NCBI GenBank assembly: GCA_936920625.1
Contig: CAKZHC010000042.1
Location: 1 to 53,797, forward strand
Source of the DNA: an uncultured Enterobacteriaceae bacterium
Lineage (GTDB): Bacteria; Pseudomonadota; Gammaproteobacteria; Enterobacterales; Enterobacteriaceae
Direction: 5' to 3'
Length of the DNA: 53,797 nt
The translations under genes and the position numbers were made by a program. Shown in pieces: positions 36,362-44,219 of the stretch; within the stretch, counting starts at the first letter, position 1; each line of letters starts with the position of its first letter. The notes under the pieces are model-generated. The model ran no database searches. It saw only the letters and a list, made by a program, of their open reading frames with translations, and was not told where the DNA came from.

Positions 36362-37142
36362 TGCAATACCTCAGTGGATGATTCAAGCAGGGCATCAAAT
36401 ATGAACACGAAAATGCTCATATTCCTCACAGTGGAGTTCTCGAAATCAGGCCGAAAAACAAACAGACACCAACAACTCTGGACGCTGTCAGCAATGAGGA
36501 AACTAGCCTGATTGCCTAAACTTGGTAGCAAACGAATGCATAGGGCATATCCGGGGCAGTTGTCCTCTGGGTAATAGCGGGCACATGTTACGCCGTGCAC
36601 AAACTATCCTCAACTGTTACTATATGATAACAAATTCAATTCTGGATATTCCATACTGTTATTGATTTTTTGCTTAGTATTACTGGATAAACAAAGACCT
36701 GTACTGTTGCAGGCAGATCCCTGAACTGAGTTCCGCCCTTTAAAAGGGCTTAGAGGCCAAAGATCTTATTCACCAGACTCACTTCTCCCTCAAAAATATC
36801 TTAATCTGTGCTTTTGTATATTGTGGCGCAGGACCATCGCCCTATTCAAAAATGACACAGGACTATATCAGAGTTAGAAACTTAGCGGGCAGCTAAAATC
36901 TTACCAGAAAGGATAGGAATATTGCATATCTTGCATACACAGCAAATTCTGGCCAGTGGACAGGCTATCAGCCCTTGCAGATACTTTTATATGTTGTAGC
37001 TGTTCAAAAAGCAGCCATCCTGATTAAAACTAATTCTTCGTCATAAATGCAATTGGACACTTAATCCTGATTCATTGATGATAAGTATACTTAAATCTAT
37101 ATAATATTAATTTTTATTAATAAAATTACTGATAAATAATCA
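36362..37142. other. Gene-free AT-rich stretch upstream of corA
   Basis: No credible gene in 781 bases. An 81-codon minus-strand frame (36355-36600) overlapping the corA start has no ribosome site and no recognisable protein. Towards its right end lies a likely promoter for the small gene at 37143: a perfect TATAAT at 37100-37105, with a TTGATG 19 bases upstream. Confidence 0.5.
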
Positions 37143-37334
37143 ATGGTTAATAAAGTTGTATCTCCTAAAATTACTGCTATCTCCCTTAGCCTGCTATTAA
37201 TATCATTAAGCATTAATCCGGTATTTGCTCTAACATGTGCAGCCACAAACGCTGGAAATCCTTTTGTAGTGATAGAGTGTACGCTGGCATGTTTACCTCT
37301 GCTGGAGAGTCCAATGTATGGACTCTGTCTTTAG
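37143..37334 (+). CDS. Secreted four-cysteine mini-peptide B
   Basis: A 63-residue precursor with a Sec signal peptide (positively charged start, hydrophobic ITAISLSLLLISLSINP, cleavage after VFA at residue 29) and a predicted 34-residue mature peptide. Mature Cys lie at 3, 17, 21 and 33, with C-x3-C followed by Leu and a C-terminal Cys-Leu. This is the same layout as the peptide at 29638-29838, although little else is identical. A TATAAT box sits 37 bases upstream. No good ribosome site is seen, which lowers confidence. The function is unknown. Confidence 0.65.
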   Translation: MVNKVVSPKITAISLSLLLISLSINPVFALTCAATNAGNPFVVIECTLACLPLLESPMYGLCL

Positions 37335-37721
37335 CCTTTTGTTAAAAGGACGCTATTACAAAGCGTCTGGTAACAAACAGACTGTACTGATGATTTCGTC
37401 ATAAGATGCTCTGGAATGACTTAATTTAAAGGCTATCACTTCACCTGCATCTTTATCCTACAGGCCGCTCGCTGGTGCTATAAATATGGCAGCAAGCACC
37501 GTAAATTCAGGACATACCCGCTGAGAGTAATGTCAGGGCTGATTTCGTATCAGGTTTTACGTGTTCTCCAAGCTTTGAAAAATAGTTGCTAAATTTTCCC
37601 CAGTGTCTGGTGAAAGAGCGTTGTATAGCCTCCCTAAGTTTTGAAACAGAATAACATCAAAATGAGGATATAATTGAGTATTATCGTAAATATTTTTATT
37701 AAAAATCAATGAGATAAAATA
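37335..37721. other. Non-coding or decayed stretch
   Basis: GACGCT-ATTACAA-AGCGTC (about 37349-37367) is a hairpin just after the mini-peptide gene and may terminate it. Further on, an open frame without a start (about 37430-37588) reads CYKYGSKHRKFRTYPLR and then GLISYQVLRVLQALKN. It looks like a protein fragment but was not recognised. The rest is AT-rich with no gene. Confidence 0.4.
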
Positions 37722-37817
37722 GTGAAAAACCTTTCATCTTTTGTCGTATTCGTATACGGTTTTGTAATTTATGAGTTGAATCATTCATTTTCTCCATTAA
37801 AGATACAGGCAAAATGA
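37722..37817 (+). CDS. Tiny hydrophobic ORF overlapping the next frame
   Basis: A possible 31-residue peptide from GTG 37722, with a hydrophobic segment (LSSFVVFVYGFVIYEL) and a polar end. Its TGA stop overlaps the ATG of the next frame in the arrangement ATGA, as in translationally coupled genes. A weak GAG lies 8 bases before the GTG. It could be a leader or membrane mini-peptide, or chance. Not recognised. Confidence 0.3.
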   Translation: MKNLSSFVVFVYGFVIYELNHSFSPLKIQAK

Positions 37818-37978
37818 TGGTGATTGAGGATAAAAAACAGACAAACTTACAAAAAATTCAATATTTACGTGAATACAAGAGAGTTCAGAAAAGAAAACCA
37901 TTATCAACAATAGCTAAGATACTCAACATAAAATATAACAGTACCAAACAAAAAATTGATGAGAAAAAAGTATTTTAA
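37814..37978 (+). CDS. Small basic protein with possible helix-turn-helix
   Basis: A 54-residue, strongly basic protein (about 14 Lys/Arg). The segment KPLSTIAKILNIKYNSTKQK looks like a helix-turn-helix: a short helix with Ile-Ala, a turn at Asn-Ile and a second helix. CAGGC lies 3-4 bases before ATG. It begins inside the stop of the preceding mini-ORF. It could be a small regulator or the remnant of a larger phage or plasmid repressor; no family was recognised. Codon use is very AT-rich compared with the core genes. Confidence 0.4.
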   Translation: MMVIEDKKQTNLQKIQYLREYKRVQKRKPLSTIAKILNIKYNSTKQKIDEKKVF

Positions 37979-38111
37979 TGATAGAAATTAGCATGAAAAA
38001 GATATTGGATAAATCATATTAAAATGTATTATAGATGTGATATAAAAATAGAAAAAAGTAGTTATAATATCTTCTTTGCCATTAAATAGTCTTTTTCCAG
38101 GAGGAAAATAA

Positions 38112-38552
38112 ATGAAAATTACTTTTCTCAAACTTACAGATCAGCATTTGAAAGATGTATATGAAATAAGATTTTCAGTATATGAAAATATTGTACATGA
38201 ACATCAAATTCAGTATCTTCTCAGAGAACAGGCGATAAAAGATATCAATCAGGGAGGAGGCTGGATTTGTAAAGCGGGGAAAGAATTTGCAGGATATGGT
38301 TTTGGTATCTTCATTCCTGAACCTATCATTGGTGGACTTTTTGTTAAGCCAGAATTCCATAATAGAGGTATTGGTTCACAATTACTATATCTGGTTACTC
38401 AGTGGTTTTTTGAACAAAACACATCGGTAATTAGCTTGACAACAGACAAAGGTTCAAATGCAGAAAGATTTTATCAACAGCGGGGATGGAAGCTATCAGG
38501 TACAGATGAATTTGGACAATCAGTTTTGCAAAAGCATAAAGCTGGTCTGTGA
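38112..38552 (+). CDS. GNAT-family N-acetyltransferase
   Basis: A 146-residue complete GNAT-fold protein. Motif A with the acetyl-CoA pyrophosphate loop is FVKPEFHNRGIGSQLL (R-G-x-G at 85-88). The C-terminal motif B is NAERFYQQRGWKLSG (about 116-130). An ideal AGGAGG ribosome site lies 6 bases before the ATG. The acceptor substrate is unknown. It is the only clearly intact enzyme in the AT-rich accessory stretch, so it is probably horizontally acquired. Confidence 0.85.
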   Translation: MKITFLKLTDQHLKDVYEIRFSVYENIVHEHQIQYLLREQAIKDINQGGGWICKAGKEFAGYGFGIFIPEPIIGGLFVKPEFHNRGIGSQLLYLVTQWFFEQNTSVISLTTDKGSNAERFYQQRGWKLSGTDEFGQSVLQKHKAGL

Positions 38553-38663
38553 AAAGAATGATTTTATCTCTAACTACTGCATTTCCTGTGGCCTTTGATT
38601 GGCCAGTACAAATCCATTCGCTCTGAATAATGATAGTAAAGAAATTATTATAACAATATTTGA

Positions 38664-38885
38664 ATTAGAAAAGATGCCATTTTCAGGAATAAAACAACAA
38701 CACACTTCACACCATCAAGTGTATCGACTAAAGAACGATTCAGCGATTTGCTCGAAAAATACGATATCAGCTCAGATACGATACATGCTTTCGCATGGGA
38801 TGATTGCAGTCACCCGATACCTGTTGATGAACTTTCGAAATACAATATAGCCCTTGCATATAAAGAAGATAGAAATTTATATTAA
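38664..38885 (+). pseudogene. Fragment of an unrecognised protein
   Basis: An open frame without a credible start encodes a protein-like tail of about 73 residues. It includes STKERFSDLLEKYDISS, HAFAWDDCSHPIPVDELS and KYNIALAYKEDRNLY, ending at TAA 38883-38885. A different overlapping frame (38599-38850) is open but gives unnatural sequence. Upstream, in-frame stops cut it off. I read it as the 3' end of a decayed gene next to the GNAT gene. The family is not known. Confidence 0.45.
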
Positions 38886-39222
38886 TATTTATAAACTTTA
38901 ACCTTGGGTAATCATTTATCCAATAGACAGTTATCTTAGCCAAAAAGCCTGTATACCTATGCCAAAACTGTCTGGCAAGTTTAAAGCCTGACTCAGTAAC
39001 GCAAAAGCGGCTAACCATGAGTACAGGCAGGCGTTATATCATCAATTCCAGTAACTAAAGACGGGATAACATAATATAATATCTATCTGAATAAACAGAC
39101 AGAGCCCTTTTGCCTGCACATATGCTTAAGCGATGAACCAGCATGTTATTAACTAATGCCGACCCCATATTAGAAAACAAAAAAATTTCATACCATCCTT
39201 AACTACGCGAAAGTCTCGCCAG
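38886..39222. other. Gene-free stretch
   Basis: An AT-rich 337-base spacer between the fragment above and the phage-like frame. No gene, repeat or terminator could be supported. Confidence 0.4.
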
Positions 39223-39444
39223 TTAATTGTAGGCATATACATCTCCATTACGGGCTCGCCTGTACAATACACTGCGCAACTCAGCTTCTCCTTTGACTGT
39301 ACCTGTGCGAATTGCTTCACGAAACAGCATTAGTTGTACCCTGTCCTGCCTGAGTTCGTTGATATTAATATCGAGCACATCAGCAATCTGCAACTCTGTC
39401 AGACGACAGGCGGCCAGAGCTTCCACTTTTTCACGGACAAACAT
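39223..39444 (-). CDS. Phage-like helix-turn-helix protein, possibly truncated
   Basis: A 73-residue protein from ATG 39444, with AGGTG 5 bases upstream. The N-terminal half has a helix-turn-helix (CRLTELQIADVLDININELR). The second half (FREAIRTGTVKGEAELRSVL, YRRARNGD) resembles the short repeat region of phage terminase small-subunit-like proteins, where longer homologues continue past this point. It ends abruptly in VYAYN, so it may be truncated. The family assignment is from pattern memory only. Confidence 0.5.
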   Translation of the reverse strand: MFVREKVEALAACRLTELQIADVLDININELRQDRVQLMLFREAIRTGTVKGEAELRSVLYRRARNGDVYAYN

Positions 39445-39497
39445 AAGCACCTCTACAATTTAATATGCAGGACAATTCAATAGCCATTAGTATCAGC

Positions 39498-39742
39498 AAC
39501 CCCCCCCAATATCTTCAGACCTTCTTTTTTGAATTGTCTGTAATCCATGCAATGATACACCCGGCTAATCCAAACCGTCATGTGTGATTCTTCAAGATAC
39601 ATCCTGACCTGTATTTTACTTTTGTGGTACATCCTTTTTTTGTAAAACGCACTGATGGTACCTCGCACCCCGGGTATCTACTCTGCCTTCAGTGATTTTT
39701 TAGCCGTAGTGATTGCCATTTTTGCTATCGATTGGGGGGGTT
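39498..39742. repeat. 12-base inverted repeat pair with C7/G7 runs
   Basis: AACCCCCCCAAT at 39498-39509 and its exact reverse complement ATTGGGGGGGTT at 39731-39742 bound a 221-base segment. The interior has no recognisable gene. The pair could be the ends of a small non-autonomous mobile element or a remnant of an insertion sequence. No target-site duplication is apparent by eye. Confidence 0.4.
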
Positions 39743-40225
39743 ATAGACGTAACTCCCTCCCTATAAGGCCGCCTAATGTGCCATAAAGATACAGATACTC
39801 CCCCGTTTACAGCTTTGATTCCATGCGGCTGAAAAACGAGGGAGAACAGCCAGCCTTGCCTGGAGCACCACCGGAGTAAATACTACAACCATCTTATCAA
39901 GTGCAACCATGGCAGACTGAAGCAGATATTGAGTGTCACGCTGGGATTTTAAAATCTATTACGACGGCTTATGCCACTACTGAGGGGCTGAAATAATGCG
40001 AAAACTTCACGAAGGACAGAACGAGAAATTTTATCATGGGCATTCTCAGAGCAAAGTACGTCTGGTGAATAAGTCCTGTCCTCTGAGCTCTTTTGCAAGA
40101 CCAGAGTCTAATCCAGAATTTTGTTTGCAGCGGTGATATTTTCACTCTCTGTACCATTTTTGAAAGTGAAGAATCTGACTATGGGATTCTGTCTGTAACA
40201 GTGCCAAAATTTTCGCTTTATTTTG
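39743..40225. other. Decayed stretch downstream of uvrD
   Basis: A 483-base stretch with no intact gene. A plus-strand open frame at 39901-39996 reads TEADIECHAGILKSITTAYA and ends in TTEGLK. It looks like the end of a lost protein but was not recognised. A 62-codon frame on the minus strand (39969-40157) has no ribosome site. Confidence 0.4.
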
Positions 40226-42388
40226 TCATACCGCTTCCAGCCTGGCATAGGCTGCCACCAGCCATTTTATACCCTGATCCTGGAATGCTACTTGTAAGCG
40301 ACTGTGGTCACCACTACCTTCAAGATTGATGATAGTGCCTTCACCAAACTTTGCATGGCGCACCCGTTGCCCAAGCACATAGCCGCTGTCACTTTTTGTC
40401 AGCGGCGCCCCTATCCGTTGATGACTGACCGGACGGCTGACTGTGGCTCTGAGACGCACTTCCTGAACACAGGCTTCTGGCAATTCACCAATAAAGCGGG
40501 ATGGACGGTGGTTTACCTCTTTACCATACAAACGGCGGGATTCGGCATAAGACAGGGTAAGTTTCTGTCTGGCACGGGTGACACCAACGTAAGCCAGACG
40601 ACGTTCTTCTTCAAGACGTCCGGGTTCATCCAGTGACATCTGGCTGGGAAACATGCCTTCTTCCATACCAACAATAAATACCTGCTTAAATTCCAGCCCT
40701 TTTGCCGCATGCATGGTCATCAATTGTACTGCGTCCTGCCACTCATCTGCCTGACCCTCTCCCGCCTCCAGCGCCGCATGAGAGAGAAATGCCTGTAGCG
40801 GCATCTGATCCTGGTCCTCTTCCTGATAGCTGAACTGCCGGGTAGCGCTGACTAGCTCCTCCAAGTTTTCTATGCGCGTATGGGCTTTTTCACCTCTCTC
40901 CTGCTGGTACATTTGCCATAACCCTGAGTCCCTGATGATTCGATCACTTTGCTCGTGCAGCGGAAGCTGAGCAACATCATGAGCCAGTGCTTCTATTAAT
41001 TCGATGAAGCGCTGCAATGCCAGCGCCGCCCGGCCTGCCAGGACACGATCCTGCAATAACTGATGTGTGGCCTGCCATAAGGTGATAGCGTGCTCCCGTG
41101 CACACTGACGCACCATATCAAGAGTACGATCGCCAATTCCGCGTGATGGCGTATTAACTACCCGTTCGAAAGCAGCATCATCCTGACGATTTGATATCAG
41201 ACGCAGATAGGCCAGTGCGTCTTTAATTTCCTGCCGTTCAAAAAAGCGCATACCTCCATAGATGCGGTAAGGCATGTTGCGGTGCAGCAGCGCCTCTTCA
41301 ACAACACGTGATTGTGCGTTACTGCGATAGAGGATGGCACACTCGCTTAACTCGCCACCATTTTCCATCCATGTTTTAATGCAACCGACCACAAAGCGCG
41401 CCTCATCCAACTCATTAAAAGCGCAATACAGAGTAATGGGTTCACCATCATTAACATTAGTCCATAACTGCTTGCCAAGGCGGCTGTGATTATTGGCGAT
41501 AAGCGCGTTAGCCGCGCTGAGGATAGTACTGGTAGAACGGTAGTTCTGTTCAAGTCGAATGGTTTCTGCATTCGGAAAATCATTGAGGAACCGCTGGATG
41601 TTACCTGCCTGCGCGCCACGCCAGCCATAGATAGACTGATCATCATCACCCACAATAGCAACTTTGCCGTTTTCACCCGCCAGCTGGCGTATCCATTCAT
41701 ACTGAATAGTGTTGGTATCCTGAAATTCATCTACCAGTATGTTAGTAAAACGCTCACGATAATGGTTGAGCAGATGTGGTTTTGTTTTTAGCAACTCATA
41801 TGCTCTCAATAACAGCTCAGCAAAATCCACCAACCCTGCACGATCGCAAGCCTGTTGATAAGCCTGGTAGATGCTCTCCCAAGTTTGTTCTGTGACATGA
41901 CCATTGCTTTCAGTCTGGCTGGGGCGAATGCCCTGATCCTTCTGACCATTGATGTACCACATCGCCTGACGGGCTGGCCATTGTTTCTCATCCCGGTTCA
42001 TCGCTTTTATCAGCCGTTTAAGTAAACGCAACTGATCTTCACTATCGAGAATCTGAAAGTCTTTGGGCAGACTGGCATCAGGATAGTGCGCCCGTAGCAT
42101 CCGGTGGGCCAGACCGTGAAAAGTACCAACCCACATCCCCCTTTGCATGGTACCCAGCAACTGCTCGATACGATGGCGCATCTCAGAGGCCGCCTTATTC
42201 GTGAAGGTGACTGCCATTATTGAATAGGACGAGCATCCTTCCGCTGACAGCAGCCAGGCGATGCGGTGTACCAGTACTCGCGTTTTACCACTACCCGCGC
42301 CAGCCAGCACTAGCATATTGTTGCGCGATGCCGATACCGCAGCACGTTGTTTATCATTGAGGCTGTCTAGCAGGTTGAGAGTGTCCAT
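40226..42388 (-). CDS. uvrD: DNA helicase II, UvrD
   Basis: A 720-residue superfamily 1A helicase, equal in length to E. coli UvrD, for nucleotide excision repair and mismatch repair. Motifs: Walker A LAGAGSGKTRVLV, ILVDEFQDTN (motif II), GDDDQSIYGWRGAQ (motif III), LEQNYRST (motif IV), HAAKGLEF and YVGVTRARQ (motifs V and VI). ATG 42388 (MDTLNLLDSLND) gives the exact family length; an ATG four codons upstream is not needed. In E. coli uvrD is SOS-regulated, but no LexA box was found in the 131 bases upstream. Confidence 0.97.
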   Translation of the reverse strand: MDTLNLLDSLNDKQRAAVSASRNNMLVLAGAGSGKTRVLVHRIAWLLSAEGCSSYSIMAVTFTNKAASEMRHRIEQLLGTMQRGMWVGTFHGLAHRMLRAHYPDASLPKDFQILDSEDQLRLLKRLIKAMNRDEKQWPARQAMWYINGQKDQGIRPSQTESNGHVTEQTWESIYQAYQQACDRAGLVDFAELLLRAYELLKTKPHLLNHYRERFTNILVDEFQDTNTIQYEWIRQLAGENGKVAIVGDDDQSIYGWRGAQAGNIQRFLNDFPNAETIRLEQNYRSTSTILSAANALIANNHSRLGKQLWTNVNDGEPITLYCAFNELDEARFVVGCIKTWMENGGELSECAILYRSNAQSRVVEEALLHRNMPYRIYGGMRFFERQEIKDALAYLRLISNRQDDAAFERVVNTPSRGIGDRTLDMVRQCAREHAITLWQATHQLLQDRVLAGRAALALQRFIELIEALAHDVAQLPLHEQSDRIIRDSGLWQMYQQERGEKAHTRIENLEELVSATRQFSYQEEDQDQMPLQAFLSHAALEAGEGQADEWQDAVQLMTMHAAKGLEFKQVFIVGMEEGMFPSQMSLDEPGRLEEERRLAYVGVTRARQKLTLSYAESRRLYGKEVNHRPSRFIGELPEACVQEVRLRATVSRPVSHQRIGAPLTKSDSGYVLGQRVRHAKFGEGTIINLEGSGDHSRLQVAFQDQGIKWLVAAYARLEAV

Positions 42389-42519
42389 AGTCACCATCAA
42401 AAGGAGGCAATAATTGCCAAAATAATGAAATAGTTATGCTACCTGATTATATTAATATCGCGATACAACAGCACTCTTTTTCAGCAGGGCGTTGCTAAGT
42501 ATTCAGGCTGGCTGCATGA

Positions 42520-43311
42520 TCACGGACTTATTAAAGTGCCGGGGCTATCTGTAGGCATGCTATCCTGACTGAAAACTAGTGCCCGTAATGACGCTAACTG
42601 GGTAATCTCAAGCGTTGGCATTAAGCAACTGGAGTTGCTCTGTTTCAGACTGACACCATTCGGCTTTATCCAGCAGGCCTGCATACCAGAATGAATGGCA
42701 CCGGCAACATCGGCTGTAAGATCATCTCCAACATGGAGAATTTGCTTTGGGCTAAGATTCAACCGCTGGGCTGCTAATCGAAACATATCTGCATAAGGTT
42801 TGGCGCGACCATCCGGCCCGGCACGAAGCACAAATTGAAAGTATTTTTGCAGGCCAAAGAGCGCTGGCTCGGCGTTACCGTTGGTGATTGCTACCAACGG
42901 AAAGCGGCCAGCAAGTGCCGTTAGTGTGGTGAGAATTTCAGGCGCTATAGCCACCTGACTGCGCCACTGCGCCAGTGCGCCAGTGCGCCAGTGAGCGAAT
43001 ATCGACATCACTTCCCGTGCGCCATTTTCCGCTTCTGTGTTGCACAGACCTGCTTTCATCATCACCTGAACCACTGCACGACGGCGCCACTCTGTCACAT
43101 CGTGATAGATTTCCGGCTCCTCTGCCCGTAGCTGGTTTAATTCTGCCTGCCACGCTTCCAGGCTAAAATGCCTGAGGCTCTGATGCCAGCCACACATCGC
43201 CTGGTGAGAGACTTCAAGCGTTTTACGAATAACCGGGCCATTGTCGTACAGGGTATCATCGAGGTCAAAAGTGATAGCTGATATGGGATAGAGAGAACGA
43301 TAGAAATGCAT
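42520..43311 (-). CDS. yigB: HAD-superfamily FMN phosphatase YigB
   Basis: A 263-residue class I HAD phosphatase (E. coli YigB 238), which dephosphorylates FMN to riboflavin. HAD motifs: TFDLDDTLYDNGP (Asp nucleophile), VAITNGNAEP (motif II), the Lys of GRAKPYADMF (motif III) and LHVGDDLTADVAGA (motif IV). Relative to E. coli it carries an 8-residue insertion (about 112-119, RTGALAQW), encoded by extra copies of an 8-base repeat. It also has about 18 more C-terminal residues. It overlaps xerC by one base in dapF-yigA-xerC-yigB. Confidence 0.93.
   Translation of the reverse strand: MHFYRSLYPISAITFDLDDTLYDNGPVIRKTLEVSHQAMCGWHQSLRHFSLEAWQAELNQLRAEEPEIYHDVTEWRRRAVVQVMMKAGLCNTEAENGAREVMSIFAHWRTGALAQWRSQVAIAPEILTTLTALAGRFPLVAITNGNAEPALFGLQKYFQFVLRAGPDGRAKPYADMFRLAAQRLNLSPKQILHVGDDLTADVAGAIHSGMQACWIKPNGVSLKQSNSSCLMPTLEITQLASLRALVFSQDSMPTDSPGTLISP
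42961..42992. repeat. 8-base tandem repeat inside yigB
   Basis: GCGCCACT followed by three perfect copies of GCGCCAGT, read on the plus strand. Compared with E. coli YigB the protein has exactly eight additional residues here, that is 24 bases or three repeat units, which keeps the frame. Loss or gain of one unit would shift the frame. Confidence 0.8.
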
Positions 43312-44219
43312 CAGGATTTCCTGCGTTTTGCCCGTGGATGAGCTGAATCATACACTGATGCTAAATGTTGAAAATCTAAATGGGTATAGATCTGTGTAGT
43401 GGAGAGATTGGCATGGCCCAGCAATTCCTGTACCGCACGCAGATCTCCGCTGGATTCCAGCATGTGGGTTGCAAAAGAGTGGCGCAGTTTATGGGGGTTC
43501 ACATGACTGCTTACCCCTTGCTTTATCCCCCACAGGGCAAAACGTTTCTGCACACTACGCATGGAGAGACGATTCCCATGCTTTGACAAAAACAGCACGT
43601 TATCATCGGGGGCAAGTATTTCGCGCACCGCCATCCACCGTTTTATCCACTCAACTGCCGTCGCCCCAACAGGCAAACGGCGCTCCTTACTGCCTTTACC
43701 CATGACCCAGACTTCGCCGCTGTCGAGATCCAGATGATTGATATCAATGCCAACCAGTTCGGAAAGACGCAACCCGGCACCATACATCGTTTCCAGCATT
43801 GCACGGTCGCGTATGGCTAAGGAATCACTATCATCAATATCCAGTAATCGCCCTATTTCATCGACATCAATATTTTTAGGCAAGTGGCGTGCTGTTTTAG
43901 GAGTAGGTACCGATTTAGCAGGGTTAGCTTTGATTTCTCCCTGACTCACCAGCCAGTCGAGAAAACTACGTAGTGCCGAAAAACGCATGGCGATACTTGC
44001 TGCCTGTAGTCCAGCCCGACGGCTCTTTACTGCCAGCGCCCTGACCAGGTTAATGTCCAGACTACTCCACTGTTGTACTCCCTGCTCTTCAGCAAGCAAT
44101 ATTAAGGCCTGTAGCTGCCGCTGGTAGTTTTGTCGCGTCAGAGGGCTAAGCTGACGTTCAACTTTCAAATAGCGTAAAAAACCTCTAACAGCGGGCAGAA
44201 GGGCACTATCGCTGCTCAT
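43311..44219 (-). CDS. xerC: Tyrosine recombinase XerC
   Basis: A 302-residue site-specific recombinase (E. coli 298) that with XerD resolves chromosome dimers at dif. The catalytic residues are all visible: Arg151 (GAGLRLSELVG), Lys175 (MGKGSKERRLP), His243 and Arg246 (NPHKLRHSFATHML), His269 (LLGHANLST) and Tyr278 (TQIYTHLDF). The N-terminal SAM-like core-binding domain is complete. It overlaps yigA by 4 bases and yigB by one. Confidence 0.97.
   Translation of the reverse strand: MSSDSALLPAVRGFLRYLKVERQLSPLTRQNYQRQLQALILLAEEQGVQQWSSLDINLVRALAVKSRRAGLQAASIAMRFSALRSFLDWLVSQGEIKANPAKSVPTPKTARHLPKNIDVDEIGRLLDIDDSDSLAIRDRAMLETMYGAGLRLSELVGIDINHLDLDSGEVWVMGKGSKERRLPVGATAVEWIKRWMAVREILAPDDNVLFLSKHGNRLSMRSVQKRFALWGIKQGVSSHVNPHKLRHSFATHMLESSGDLRAVQELLGHANLSTTQIYTHLDFQHLASVYDSAHPRAKRRKS

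Noticed and set aside
36355..36600. 81-codon minus-strand frame overlapping the corA start, considered as a CorA leader or small gene
   Set aside because: No ribosome site, unnatural composition, and no resemblance to a known leader peptide; overlaps the start of a strong gene.
38599..38850. 83-codon plus-strand frame after the GNAT gene
   Set aside because: The overlapping frame at 38664-38885 gives far more protein-like sequence; this one is probably its shadow.
39477..39668. 63-codon minus-strand frame upstream of the phage-like HTH protein
   Set aside because: Spans the C7 repeat, has no clear ribosome site and was not recognisable.
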